Positions 32,209 to 41,776 of a stretch of 64,000 nucleotides of DNA are shown piece by piece. This DNA is from Streptomyces bluensis (lineage in GTDB: Bacteria > Actinomycetota > Actinomycetes > Streptomycetales > Streptomycetaceae). The translations under genes and the position numbers were made by a program. The DNA lies in NCBI RefSeq assembly GCF_014650715.1, contig NZ_BMVM01000020.1:80276-144275 (forward strand), written 5' to 3'. Numbering within the stretch: position 1 is the first letter of the stretch; every line of letters starts with the position of its first letter. The notes beneath the pieces are model-generated. The model was not told the origin of the DNA and did not search any database. It worked only from the letters and a program-made list of their open reading frames with translations.

Positions 32209-35156
32209 GTTCGCCTCCAGTGAGCGAAGAACTGGTCGACGACGCTCTCGGCGGCATGCCCCTTGTCGTACTCGCCGAAGTCGGCCACGAACCGCTCGCG
32301 GGCTCCGGAGTACTTGGCCGACTGCTGCTGAAGGGAGCCGAGCGCGGCGTACAGGTCGTCCTCGGTGCGGACGACGGGGCCGGGGGCTCGTTCGAGCAGG
32401 TCGAAGTAGGTGCCGCGGCCCTCGTGCACGTACTCGTCGTAGTCGTACGCGAAGAAGAACATCGGCCGGTCGAGGAGCGCGTAGTCGAACATCACGGACG
32501 AGTAGTCGGTGATCAGCCCGTCGGCGAGCGCCAGGAGGGGGGTCACGTCGTGGTGGGACGACACGTCGACGACCCGTCCCCGGACGGACGGTGGAAGCAC
32601 GACGTGGTTGAGGTAGTGGGAGCGGACGAGGAGGACGTACCGGTCGCCGAAGGTGTCGGCGAAGCGCTCCACGTCGAAGGGCAGCTCGAAGCGCCGCTGC
32701 TCGCGCCGGCGGAAGGTGGGGGCGTAGAGGAGGACCTTCCTGTCCTCGGGGATGCCCAGCTCGGCGGCGAGCGGCGGGCGTCCGGGGGTCTCGCGAGCCC
32801 GGACGAGCGCGTCGTTGCGCGGATAGCCCACCCGCAGCAGCGTCCTCTCCTTCAGGCGGAAGGCGCGTGCGAGGGTGCGGACGTCGTGCTCGGAGCGGAC
32901 CAGGAAGCGGTCGAAGCGGTCCAGGGTGCGCTGTTGTGCGGCCTGCTCGCCGCGGGAGCGGAGCTTCCACTCCGGCTCGTCGAAGCCCATCCGTTTGAGC
33001 GCGGAGCCGTGCCAGGTCTGGATGTACGTCGTCCCGGGGCGTTTGGTGAGCTTCAGCGGGTAGCTCTGGTTGTCGATCCAGAACTCGGCACGGGCCAGGG
33101 CCTTCAGGTACGGCATCGACCAGCGGCGGACCAGCACGGCGTCCTCGGGGAATCCCTCCGCGCTGTCCGCGTACGCCCACACGGCCTCGAACCGAAGGCC
33201 CTGGCGGCGCATCTCCTCGTAGAGGGCGCGGGGGCTGTCGCTGTACTGGCGGCCCAGATGGCTCTCGAAGACGACCAGGCGCTTCTTCACGGGCAGTCGG
33301 CTGAACACCTCGTGGTAGACGCGGATCTTGGTGTCCCCGGAGGCGAGGGTCCTGCGCACCGCCCTGGCCCTACGGTAGCCGGACTTGGCGAGCCGTCCGG
33401 GGGCGCCGTGGATGCCGCGCTGGACGAGGGCGTTCGCCTTCTTGTCGGGCACGAGCCGGAAGGCCAGGTGACCACGGGAGGATATCTGCGGCTCGATACG
33501 GTCGGCGACCAGCCGGGTGAGCCGGGGGCGGACGGGCAACTGCCCGGTGACGAGGCCGGGTTCGGAGGCGGTGAGCCGGGTGGTGGTGCGCACCCCGTCG
33601 ACTTGGAGGTGGAGCCGTACGTCCCACACGGCGTCCACGATGCCGACGGGCCGCAGCCCTCGCGTCAGGTCGGCGGCCGCCTCCCAGGCGATGGTCTCGC
33701 CCTCGTGCCGCAAGGTGGCCACGGGGAAGCGGAAGACCTGGAAGCGGACGCCCTTGCGGCGCGCGGCGAACTCCAGTTCACCGGTGAGGCGGGCACCGGG
33801 CGGCACGACACCCAGCGGGTTGGTGATGCGCCCGGCGAGGCGGACCGTGCCGCCGCCGCCGCTGCCACCGACGCCACCGGACGGCCCCTGGTACGCGGTG
33901 AGTTCGTTGCGCAGGAACATCCTCCCGACCGGCCTGGTGTGGTAGCCGAGCTCGGTGACGTCCAGGACGCGGCGGGCAAGAACCCCGTCGTCGGGGTTGT
34001 CGAGGTGCTCGGCACACCAGTAGATCCGGCCGTCGCGCTCGACGAGCGGCGCGGAGATCTTGTCGCGGTTGGTGAGCGTGTCCACGGCGGGCAGCAGGTT
34101 GTCCCAGTCGCCCTTGCGCAGCAGATAGGCGCAGATGGCGTGGATCGGCTCGATCTCGGCGTACGCGGCCGGGTCGATCGACTCCAGGTACGCGCGGGCG
34201 ATCGCGGCGAACTCCTGCCGGTAGGCGGCGTCCCGGAACGGCAGGTCCCGCAGGTGCAGCACGAGGTCGTGCTTGAGGAACTTGACGTCCTTGTGGAACT
34301 TCAGCTCCGCCAGGCCCCGGTCGGCGAGCAGCTGGTCGACCCGGCGGTGGATCTCCATACGGTGGGTGAAGTTGGCTATCTCGGCCCGCCGGTTGCTGAT
34401 CGACTTCGCGGCCGCCTTGTCTGCCTCACCCGCCCCGCCCGGGTTGTCCACGACGTTCCAGTCGTAGACCCGGTTCGGTATGAGCGTGATGCGGCGCGCG
34501 GCCGCGTACGCCTGCGCCGAGAAGAGCAGGTCCTCGTAGTGGATGCCGACCGGGAACTCCAGGGCGTTGGCCAGCAGGAAGTCACGCCGGTAGCACTTGT
34601 TGGTCGACAGGGTGTCGAAGACCAGCAGGTCGGGCAGTTCGGAGATCGAGTCGAGGGTGCGGGTGCGCGTGTACAGCCACGGGTACCACTTGACCTCCTT
34701 GCCGCTGCGCGCGTCCACGTGGACGCGGACGCAGAGCCCGGAGACGAGGTCGGCGCCGGTGGTCTCGGCGGCCTCCAGCATGTTGCGGCAGGCGTTGCGC
34801 TCCAGCACGTCGTCACTGTCGAGGAACATGACGTGGTCGCCGCGCGCCCGCTGGATGCCGTGGTTGCGGGGGGCGCCGCAGCCGCCGCTGTTCTCGGGCA
34901 GCCGGTGGGCGCGTACCCGGCCGGGGTGCTCGGCGGCGAGGCGCCTGGCCACCTCGTACGAGCCGTCCGTGCTCCGGTCGTCGACGATGACGACCTCCAC
35001 GCTGCGCAGCGTCTGGTCCAGCACGGAGCGCACCGCCGTGGGCAGCCGGGCCTCGTCGTTGTAGACGATCACGACGACGGACACGGCGGGCGCGGCGGTG
35101 TGCGGTGCCTCGTGCGGTTCTTCGGGCCCCGGGGAGCGGCGCGGATCCACGTTCAT
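32205..35156 (-). CDS. GT2 glycosyltransferase - accessory domain - TagF-like fusion
   Basis: 983 residues, three modules. GT2 (~25-260): IVDDRSTDGS, FLDSDD and HYEDLLFSAQ, all intact. Middle beta-rich domain (~385-600), like the end of the 531-residue GT2 protein at 18885-20480. TagF-like module (~640-980): WHGSALKRMG with H716, VRSHYLNH with H847, and TDYSSVMFDYA. Both TagF histidines are kept, unlike two of the three tandem paralogues at 6.5-13.2 kb. A candidate for priming and extending a poly-glycerolphosphate or similar chain with added sugars. The ATG lacks a good ribosome site; the gene is first in its operon. Confidence 0.88.
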   Translation of the reverse strand: MNVDPRRSPGPEEPHEAPHTAAPAVSVVVIVYNDEARLPTAVRSVLDQTLRSVEVVIVDDRSTDGSYEVARRLAAEHPGRVRAHRLPENSGGCGAPRNHGIQRARGDHVMFLDSDDVLERNACRNMLEAAETTGADLVSGLCVRVHVDARSGKEVKWYPWLYTRTRTLDSISELPDLLVFDTLSTNKCYRRDFLLANALEFPVGIHYEDLLFSAQAYAAARRITLIPNRVYDWNVVDNPGGAGEADKAAAKSISNRRAEIANFTHRMEIHRRVDQLLADRGLAELKFHKDVKFLKHDLVLHLRDLPFRDAAYRQEFAAIARAYLESIDPAAYAEIEPIHAICAYLLRKGDWDNLLPAVDTLTNRDKISAPLVERDGRIYWCAEHLDNPDDGVLARRVLDVTELGYHTRPVGRMFLRNELTAYQGPSGGVGGSGGGGTVRLAGRITNPLGVVPPGARLTGELEFAARRKGVRFQVFRFPVATLRHEGETIAWEAAADLTRGLRPVGIVDAVWDVRLHLQVDGVRTTTRLTASEPGLVTGQLPVRPRLTRLVADRIEPQISSRGHLAFRLVPDKKANALVQRGIHGAPGRLAKSGYRRARAVRRTLASGDTKIRVYHEVFSRLPVKKRLVVFESHLGRQYSDSPRALYEEMRRQGLRFEAVWAYADSAEGFPEDAVLVRRWSMPYLKALARAEFWIDNQSYPLKLTKRPGTTYIQTWHGSALKRMGFDEPEWKLRSRGEQAAQQRTLDRFDRFLVRSEHDVRTLARAFRLKERTLLRVGYPRNDALVRARETPGRPPLAAELGIPEDRKVLLYAPTFRRREQRRFELPFDVERFADTFGDRYVLLVRSHYLNHVVLPPSVRGRVVDVSSHHDVTPLLALADGLITDYSSVMFDYALLDRPMFFFAYDYDEYVHEGRGTYFDLLERAPGPVVRTEDDLYAALGSLQQQSAKYSGARERFVADFGEYDKGHAAESVVDQFFAHWRRT

Positions 35157-35278
35157 CCCACTTAATCGTAGACATACCGTGTGGCCCGACTGCGGGGTGT
35201 AGTCGGTGTAGTCCCCTTGCGAACCACTTAGGTAGATGTCACGAAAGGTGTGCGGGTTCCGGTAGCCCGCGGCCGCTT

Positions 35279-35326
35279 TTCGGGGGCGCCCACAGCGGGG
35301 GCGCCCACAGCGGGGGCGCCCCCGAA
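35279..35326. terminator. GC-rich hairpin with 15-bp tandem repeats after gdh
   Basis: 13-bp perfect arms (35279-35291 and 35314-35326) begin 8 bp beyond the gdh stop on the minus strand. The span also contains three tandem 15-bp units (CGGGGGCGCCCACAG) from 35281, so several stems can form. Likely the gdh terminator. Confidence 0.6.
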
Positions 35327-35333
35327 CGCACCC

Positions 35334-38300
35334 TTACGAATGCGTCCGCAGCAGCGTCCGCATCGTCCGCATCGCCACGGACAGGTTCGCCAGGTCGAAC
35401 GTGTCGGAGCTCTGGATCTCCTCCAGCGTCATGCGGGCCCGGCTCAGGATCGGGGCGTTCCTCTGCTCCCAGCCCTTGTAGCGCTGCTCGGGCGTGGCCT
35501 CGCCGTTGCCGACGGCCAGGACGTCGGCCGTGAGCGCCGCCTGGGCCGCGTAGAGGTCCTCGCGGATCGCCGCGCGGGCCATGGACTGCCAGCGGTCGGC
35601 GCGGGGCAGCTCGATGATGCGGTCCATGAGCTGGGTGATCCGCAGCCGGTCGGCGAGGTCGTAGTACACCTCGGCGACCTCCATCGGGTCCCGGCCCATG
35701 CGGTCGGCCACCGCGACGATGTCGAGCGTCGGGAAGGCGGAGGAGAACCCGGCGACCCGCGTGGCGAGCTCGTCGGGGACGCCCGCGTCCGTCAGCTCGT
35801 CGTAGATCTTCTGGTGCCACTCCAGGTCGGCGCCGCGCACCAGCTTGGGCAGCTCGGCCCAGACCCGCTCCACGCCGTCCTTGAAGAACGCGATGGTCCC
35901 GGTGAGTTCCAGCGGCTGCGGCCGGTTGTTGAGCAGCCAGCGTGTGCCGCGCTCCACCAGCCGGCGGGAGTGCAGGCGGATTCGGGTCTGGACGGCCGCG
36001 TCGACCTTGTTGTCCAGCGCCTCCACCGCGTCCCACACCGCGCCGGAGTTGAAGATCGCGCGGGCCGCCGTCTGCGCCCGGACGACCTCGCCCAGGGAGG
36101 CTCCCGTCTCCTCCCGCATACGGTGCAGGAAGCTCGTACCGCCGGTGTTGACCGTGTCGTTGACCAGGACGGTCGTGGTGATCTCGCGGCGCAGCGGGTG
36201 GTTTTCGATGTTCTCGGGGAACCGCTCGCGCAGCGCCGCCGGGAAGTACGCGTACAGCAGGCCGTGCAGGTAGGGGTCGTCGGGCAGCGAGGTGTGCAGC
36301 AGTTCCTCGGCGACCGTGATCTTCGTGTAGGCGAGGAGGACGGCCGTCTCCGGGCCGGTGAGGCCGTGTCCGGTGCTCAGCCGCTCGCGGATCTGCCGGT
36401 CGGTGGGCAGGAATTCGAGCGCCCGGTCGAGGCGGCCCTCGCGCACCAGGGTGCGCATGAAGCGCTGCTGGGCGTGGAGCATGTCCTTGGACTGGGCGAG
36501 GGCGTTGGCGATCGCCGTGTTCTGCGCGTAGTTGTTGCGCAGCACCAGGCTGCCGACCTCGTCGGTCATCTCGGCGAGCAGCTTGTTGCGCTGCTTGACG
36601 GTCATGTCGCCGTCGGTGACCAGGCCGTTGAGCAGGATCTTGATGTTCACCTCGTGGTCGGAGGTGTCCACGCCCGCGCTGTTGTCGATGGCGTCGGTGT
36701 TGATCTTCCCGCCGCGCTGTGCGAACTCGATCCGGCCGAGCTGGGTCAGGCCGAGGTTGCCGCCCTCGCCGACGACCTGGACCCTGAGGTCCCGCCCGTC
36801 GACGCGGATGGCGTCGTTGGCCTTGTCGCCGACGTCGGCGTGGGTCTCGGTGGACGCCTTGACGTAGGTGCCGATGCCGCCGTTCCACAGCAGGTCGACC
36901 GGCGCCTTGAGGATCGCCTTCATCAGGTCGGCCGGGGTCATCTTGGAGACCTTGCCCTCGATGCCGAGGGCCTCACGGATGTGGCTGTTGACCGGGACCG
37001 ACTTCGCCGTACGGGGGAACACGCCGCCGCCGGTCGAGATCAGCTCGGTGTTGTAGTCCTCCCAGGAGGAGCGGGGCAGCTCGAAGACGCGCCGGCGCTC
37101 GGCGTACGACGTGGCCGCGTCCGGGGTGGGGTCGATGAAGATGTGCCGGTGGTCGAAGGCGGCGACGAGACGGATGTGCTCGCTCAGCAGCATGCCGTTG
37201 CCGAACACGTCACCGGACATGTCGCCGATGCCGACGACCGTGAAGTCCTCGGCCTGCGTGTTCACCCCCAGCTCCCGGAAGTGCCGCTTCACGGACTCCC
37301 AGGCGCCGCGGGCGGTGATGCCCATGCCCTTGTGGTCGTATCCGGCGCTGCCGCCCGACGCGAACGCGTCACCGAGCCAGAAGTCGTACGACTGGGCCAC
37401 CTCGTTGGCGATGTCCGAGAACGTCGCCGTGCCCTTGTCGGCGGCGACCACCAGGTAGGTGTCGTCCTCGTCGTGCCGTACGACGTCGGCGGGCGGCACG
37501 ACCTCTCCGGCCACCATGTTGTCGGTGATGTCGAGGAGGGCGGAGATGAAGGTCTTGTAGCTCCTGATCCCCTCGGCCAGCCAGGCGTCGCGGTCCACGG
37601 CCGGGTCCGGCAGCTGCTTGGCGACGAAGCCGCCCTTGGCGCCGACGGGCACGATGACGGTGTTCTTCACCATCTGCGCCTTGACCAGGCCGAGGATCTC
37701 GGTGCGGAAGTCCTCACGCCGGTCGGACCAGCGCAGGCCTCCGCGCGCGACCTTGCCGAACCTGAGGTGCACGCCCTCCACGCGCGGCGAGTACACCCAG
37801 ATCTCGAACGCCGGACGCGGCGCCGGGAGGTCCGGGATGGCCTGCGGGTCGAACTTCATGGAGACGTACTCGTGCGGCTTCCCGCCGTCCGCCTCCTGGA
37901 AGAAGTTGGTCCGCAGGGTCGCCTTGATGACGGTCAGGAAGGACCGCAGGATCCGGTCCTCGTCGAGGCTGGCCACCTGGTCGAGCGCGCTGTCCAGCTC
38001 CTCCAGGAGCGCGTCGACGAGTTCCCGCCCGGCGCGCTGCCGCTCCGGCGCCATCCGCGCCTCGAACAGGTTCACGAGCAGGCGGGTCGTGTGGACGTTG
38101 TTACGGAGGGTGTCCTCCATGTAGTCCTGGCTGAAGGTGGAGCCCGCCTGGCGCAGGTACTTCGCGTACGCCCGCAGCATCATCGCCTCGCGCCAGGTGA
38201 GCCCGGCGCTCAGCACGAGCGCGTTGAAGCCGTCGTTCTCGGCCTGGCCGGTCCAGGTCGCCGCGAAGGCCTCCTGGAACCGCTCGCGCCCGTCGTCGCC

Positions 38301-40310
38301 CAGGTAGTCACCGGGGCCGCTCAGTGCCTTGGGCAGGCGCAGTCCGAAGTCGTAGATCCAGGCGGTCGTACGGTCCGCGCAGCGCATCTCGTACGGCCGC
38401 TCGTCGACGACCTCGACGCCGAGCCGGCTGAGGACCGGGAGCACCGCGGAGAGGGAGACGGACTCGCCCCGGCGGTAGATCTTGAACCGCCGCTCGCCGG
38501 GGCCGGCGCCCACGGGCTCGTACAGGCTGAGCGCGAAGTCCTTGCCGCCCTTGCCCTCCTTGCCCTCCTTCTCCCCGGCGCCGAGCTTTTCGAGGTGGAC
38601 GAGGTCGGCGACGGCCGCGCGCGGGCTGTGGTCCGCCTTGTAACCCTCGGGGAAGGCGCTGCCGTACCGGCGCAGCAGTTCAGCGGCGCGCTCCTCGCCG
38701 AGCTCCGCGTTCAGCGCCTCGGAGAACCCGTCGGACCAGGAGCGGGCGGCCTCCACCAGCCGCGCCTCGATGCGCTCCCTGTCGGCGTCGTTGAGCTGGG
38801 GCAGTTCGGTGCCCTGCGGGACGCGGACCACGAAGTGCAGCCGGGAGAGGACCGACTCGGTGTTCCAGGCCGTGAAGTCGACGCTGGTGCCGCCGAGTTC
38901 TTCCTTGAGGATGTCGATGATGCGCAGCCGGACACCGGTGGTGTAGCGGTCCCGGGGCAGGTAGACGAGGGCGGAGTAGTAGCGCCCGTACTCGTCCTGG
39001 CGCAGGTAGAGCCGGAGCTTGCGCCGCTCCTGGAGGTACAGCACGGAGGTGACGATGGACTGCAGCTCGTCGACGGGCGTCTGGAACAGCTCGTCGCGGG
39101 GGTACGTCTCCAGGATCTGCAGCAGGTCACGCCCGTCGTGGCTGTTGGGCGAGAACCCGGCGCGCCCCAGCACCTCCTCGACCTTGCGGCGGATGACGGG
39201 GACGCGGCGGACGGACTCGGTGTAGGCGGCGGACGAGAAGAGCCCGAGGAAGCGCCGCTCCCCGACCACGTTCCCGTGCTCGTCGAACTTCTTCACGCCG
39301 ACGTAGTCGAGGTAGCTCGGCCGGTGGACGGTGGCGCGGCTGTTGGCCTTGGTGAGGACGAGGAGCCGGTGCTCGCGGGCCTTGGCGCGGGCGTCGGCGG
39401 GAAGCCGCTCGAAGGAGGGGCTGACGGGGTGGCTGTCCTCGCCGTGGTGGTGCGGGTCGGACCGCAGGATGCCGAGCCCGGTGCCCGGAACGGCGGCCAG
39501 CGAGTCGTCCTCGCGCAGCTGGTACTCCCGGAACCCGAGGAAGGTGAAGTGGTCGTCCGACAGCCAGCGCAGCAGCTCGCGGGCCTCCCCGACCTCGTCG
39601 CCCCGCAGGTCGTCCGCGGTGGGCTCGGCGGGCAGCTCGTCGGCGATACGGATCGCCGCCTCGCGCATCTTCTCCCAGTCCTCGACGGCTTCGCGCACGT
39701 CGGACAGCACACGCAACAGATCGTTGGTGATCTGCTTCAGATCGGAGCGGTCGGTCTCCCGGTCGATCTCGACGTGGATCCAGGACTCGGTGTGCACGTC
39801 GTGCGGCTGATCGGCATCGCCGACGGTCGGTGCGGTGAGCACCTCGATGAGCTTGCCGGCGACATCACGCCGCACGATGACCTGCGGGTGGATGACGACG
39901 TGGATGCCCCGGCCCTGCCGCGACAGCTCATTGGTCACGGAGTCGACGAGGAACGGCATGTCGTCGGTGACGACCTCGACCACGGAGTGGCTGCACGTCC
40001 AGCCGTTCTCCTCGACGGTCGGGGTGTGGACCCGCACGTTGGCCGTGCCCTGGGGGCGGTTCTCCGCCAGCCGGTAGTGCGAGAAGGCGGCTCCGAGGAT
40101 GTCGACCGGGTCGCGGTCGGCCAGGTCCTCCGGGGCGGTGTGCAGGTAGTAGCGCTGGAGGAACGCGAACACGGTCTCGCGGTCCGAGGTGCCGGGGGGT
40201 GCCTCGCCCGTCGTCCCAGTCGGTAGGTGCCCCCCGACCGGGCTGTTCTCAGCTACCCGGGCGGCCCGTTCGAGCAGCTCGGCCTTGGCTTCGTCCAGCT
40301 TGGTCTGCAT
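35334..40310 (-). CDS. gdh: NAD-specific glutamate dehydrogenase, 180-kDa class
   Basis: 1658 residues, matching the large NAD-GDH class first described from Streptomyces clavuligerus (about 1650 residues). It oxidatively deaminates glutamate to 2-oxoglutarate and ammonia. The catalytic region is recognisable by KVARGGLRWSDRREDFRTE, LVKAQMVKNTVIVPVGAKGG and VGIGDMSGDVFGNGM. The long N-terminal part carries the ACT-like regulatory regions of the class (CSHSVVEVVTDDMPFLVD) and the C-terminal part is family-specific. Monocistronic. ATG 40310 with AGGAC nearby. The long intergenic region upstream probably carries the promoter. Confidence 0.95.
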   Translation of the reverse strand: MQTKLDEAKAELLERAARVAENSPVGGHLPTGTTGEAPPGTSDRETVFAFLQRYYLHTAPEDLADRDPVDILGAAFSHYRLAENRPQGTANVRVHTPTVEENGWTCSHSVVEVVTDDMPFLVDSVTNELSRQGRGIHVVIHPQVIVRRDVAGKLIEVLTAPTVGDADQPHDVHTESWIHVEIDRETDRSDLKQITNDLLRVLSDVREAVEDWEKMREAAIRIADELPAEPTADDLRGDEVGEARELLRWLSDDHFTFLGFREYQLREDDSLAAVPGTGLGILRSDPHHHGEDSHPVSPSFERLPADARAKAREHRLLVLTKANSRATVHRPSYLDYVGVKKFDEHGNVVGERRFLGLFSSAAYTESVRRVPVIRRKVEEVLGRAGFSPNSHDGRDLLQILETYPRDELFQTPVDELQSIVTSVLYLQERRKLRLYLRQDEYGRYYSALVYLPRDRYTTGVRLRIIDILKEELGGTSVDFTAWNTESVLSRLHFVVRVPQGTELPQLNDADRERIEARLVEAARSWSDGFSEALNAELGEERAAELLRRYGSAFPEGYKADHSPRAAVADLVHLEKLGAGEKEGKEGKGGKDFALSLYEPVGAGPGERRFKIYRRGESVSLSAVLPVLSRLGVEVVDERPYEMRCADRTTAWIYDFGLRLPKALSGPGDYLGDDGRERFQEAFAATWTGQAENDGFNALVLSAGLTWREAMMLRAYAKYLRQAGSTFSQDYMEDTLRNNVHTTRLLVNLFEARMAPERQRAGRELVDALLEELDSALDQVASLDEDRILRSFLTVIKATLRTNFFQEADGGKPHEYVSMKFDPQAIPDLPAPRPAFEIWVYSPRVEGVHLRFGKVARGGLRWSDRREDFRTEILGLVKAQMVKNTVIVPVGAKGGFVAKQLPDPAVDRDAWLAEGIRSYKTFISALLDITDNMVAGEVVPPADVVRHDEDDTYLVVAADKGTATFSDIANEVAQSYDFWLGDAFASGGSAGYDHKGMGITARGAWESVKRHFRELGVNTQAEDFTVVGIGDMSGDVFGNGMLLSEHIRLVAAFDHRHIFIDPTPDAATSYAERRRVFELPRSSWEDYNTELISTGGGVFPRTAKSVPVNSHIREALGIEGKVSKMTPADLMKAILKAPVDLLWNGGIGTYVKASTETHADVGDKANDAIRVDGRDLRVQVVGEGGNLGLTQLGRIEFAQRGGKINTDAIDNSAGVDTSDHEVNIKILLNGLVTDGDMTVKQRNKLLAEMTDEVGSLVLRNNYAQNTAIANALAQSKDMLHAQQRFMRTLVREGRLDRALEFLPTDRQIRERLSTGHGLTGPETAVLLAYTKITVAEELLHTSLPDDPYLHGLLYAYFPAALRERFPENIENHPLRREITTTVLVNDTVNTGGTSFLHRMREETGASLGEVVRAQTAARAIFNSGAVWDAVEALDNKVDAAVQTRIRLHSRRLVERGTRWLLNNRPQPLELTGTIAFFKDGVERVWAELPKLVRGADLEWHQKIYDELTDAGVPDELATRVAGFSSAFPTLDIVAVADRMGRDPMEVAEVYYDLADRLRITQLMDRIIELPRADRWQSMARAAIREDLYAAQAALTADVLAVGNGEATPEQRYKGWEQRNAPILSRARMTLEEIQSSDTFDLANLSVAMRTMRTLLRTHS

Positions 40311-40940
40311 TGTCCTCTGGCTCCTGTCGCGCGCCGTTGCGTGACGTTGAAGGAAGTTCGGTCCCTTCCCTGCGGACGTGACGCCGAGACGCGGGGTGTC
40401 CGGTCTGCTCCGACGCTATGCCGCAAGGTGAGGTGTGTGGGGGGTTCTGAGCCAATCTTGAGCTGCCCGGCAGCTGTGAGAATGCTCTCTGCGGGCCACG
40501 GTCGAAGGGCGCCCTCGGTGCCCCGGGAGCCCTTCGGGCCCCCTCCCGCCCGCAAGGACCAGCGACCGCCGCCCGGTCACGGCTGTCGACCGTGCTCTCC
40601 GGGCGCAGGGCAGGGACGACGAGGTCCCCGCGAAATATCGCGCTGATCACGCCACAAGGCTATCGCTGATGCCTGGGGGCCCGTCATGAGCCGTATGTGT
40701 ATAAAACCCTGGGTCGAAGTTTGACGTTTCGCACAGGAGCACGGCGCGTGGGGGCTCTCCACCTCAGATTCCATGGGCGGGGGCCACTCTGCCGCGTCGA
40801 TGCCACTCCTCCCCGGGCCGGTTCCACCCCCGCCGGGCGGGCGCCACTCCCCCGGTTGGGTGCCACTCCGTCGAGTGCTGCGACTCGGCCGGGCGGGGGG
40901 CGGCTCGTGTCGGCGCGCCCAGTCAGGGGGTGCCCGCTGG

Positions 40941-40986
40941 GTCCGGTGGGTCCGGTGGGTCCGGTGGGTCCGGTGGGTCCGGTGGT
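40941..40986 (+). repeat. Tandem 9-bp repeat (GGGTCCGGT), five copies
   Basis: Perfect period of 9 bp in the gdh/DJ-1 intergenic region. No coding role is apparent. Confidence 0.85.
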
Positions 40987-41000
40987 GGGGAAGCAGATCA

Positions 41001-41095
41001 CCGGCGTTTGAGGACGAGCCCGTTCAGTCCGATAGTGGGGTTGGGGTCGCGTAGTGGGGGCCGGGGTCTCGCGTCGCAGCCCCGGGCAGTCACCC
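41001..41095 (+). repeat. Dispersed Streptomyces intergenic repeat
   Basis: Starts CCGGCGTTTGAGGACGAG, continues with short GGGG blocks and ends with GCAGCCCCGGG. From memory this matches a dispersed repeat common in Streptomyces intergenic regions. It can fold into a hairpin and stands between divergent promoters. Confidence 0.55.
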
Positions 41096-41118
41096 ACGGC
41101 TGAGGGGAGCGCAGCGAC

Positions 41119-41685
41119 ATGTCAGCCAAGATCCTGATCGTCACCGGCGACGCGGCGGAGTCCCTGGAGGTCCTGTACCCGTACCAACGCCTGCGCGAGG
41201 AGGGCTACGAGGTCCACATCGCGGCCCCCGCCCGCAAGACGCTCCAGTTCGTCGTCCATGACTTCGAACCCGGCTTCGACACGTACACCGAGAAGCCCGG
41301 CTACACCTGGCCCGCCGACCTCGCTTTCTCCGAGGTCGACCCCGGCCAGTACGTCGCCCTCGTCATCCCGGGAGGCCGCGCCCCGGAGTACCTCCGCAAC
41401 GACCCCGAACTCCGCAAGATCCTCAAGTCCTTCTTCGACACGGACAAACCGGTCGCCCAGATCTGCCACGGCCCCCTGCTGACCGCCGCCGTGGACGGCC
41501 TGCGCGGCCGCCGCGTCACGGCGTACCCGGCGCTGGAACTGGACATGCAGGCGGCGGGCGCCACGTTCCAGGACGCGGAGGCCGTGGTCGACGGCACCCT
41601 CGTCTCGTCCCGCGCCTGGCCGGACCACTCCCGCTGGATGCGCGAGTTCCTCAAGGTCCTGCGGGCCAAGGCACCCGTGACCTGA
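41119..41685 (+). CDS. DJ-1/PfpI family protein
   Basis: 188 residues. The nucleophile elbow AQICHGPLLTAA carries the conserved cysteine; the paired acidic residue is in GDAAESLEVLYPYQRL. IPGGRAPEYLRNDPELRKIL is typical of the PfpI/YhbO branch (protein or aldehyde stress-related hydrolases, glyoxalase III-like). Cytoplasmic. The ATG follows GGGGAG by about 11 bp. The specific activity cannot be read from sequence. Confidence 0.88.
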   Translation: MSAKILIVTGDAAESLEVLYPYQRLREEGYEVHIAAPARKTLQFVVHDFEPGFDTYTEKPGYTWPADLAFSEVDPGQYVALVIPGGRAPEYLRNDPELRKILKSFFDTDKPVAQICHGPLLTAAVDGLRGRRVTAYPALELDMQAAGATFQDAEAVVDGTLVSSRAWPDHSRWMREFLKVLRAKAPVT

Positions 41686-41700
41686 CATGACCCGGCTTGC

Positions 41701-41770
41701 CCTGACTTGATCTGGCTTGACCTGGCTTGATCTGGCTTGACCTGGCTTGACCTGGCTTGACCTGGCCTGG
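41701..41770 (+). repeat. Tandem 10-bp repeat, about seven copies
   Basis: Units (C/T)CTGGCTTGA with perfect 10-bp period fill the gap between the convergent DJ-1 and HAD genes. It may act as a spacer; no hairpin is evident. Confidence 0.85.
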
Positions 41771-41776
41771 CCACCG

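Larger units (their letters stand above)
40311..41118. other. 808-bp intergenic region rich in short repeats
   Basis: No convincing gene on either strand. It is shared by the divergent gdh and DJ-1 genes. Features seen: an unusually AT-rich spot GTATAAAAC near 40700, suitable as a -10 for leftward transcription; a series of GCCACTC units about 25-30 bp apart (40780-40870); a 9-bp tandem array; and a common Streptomyces dispersed repeat (last two listed separately). Confidence 0.55.

Noticed and set aside
32220..35165. 981-codon plus-strand frame antisense to the GT2-TagF fusion
   Set aside because: Same cause: mirror of a GC-rich gene, with no recognisable domain.
35250..40226. Open frame of 1658 codons antisense to the NAD-GDH gene
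   Set aside because: High third-position GC removes stops from the complementary frame. The translation is Arg/Val/Leu/Gly-rich, low in aromatic residues and resembles no family, while the minus-strand protein has clear GDH motifs.
40685..40725. 12-codon frame near the AT-rich spot in the gdh gap
   Set aside because: Too short, no ribosome site, and the AT-rich bases are better read as a promoter element.
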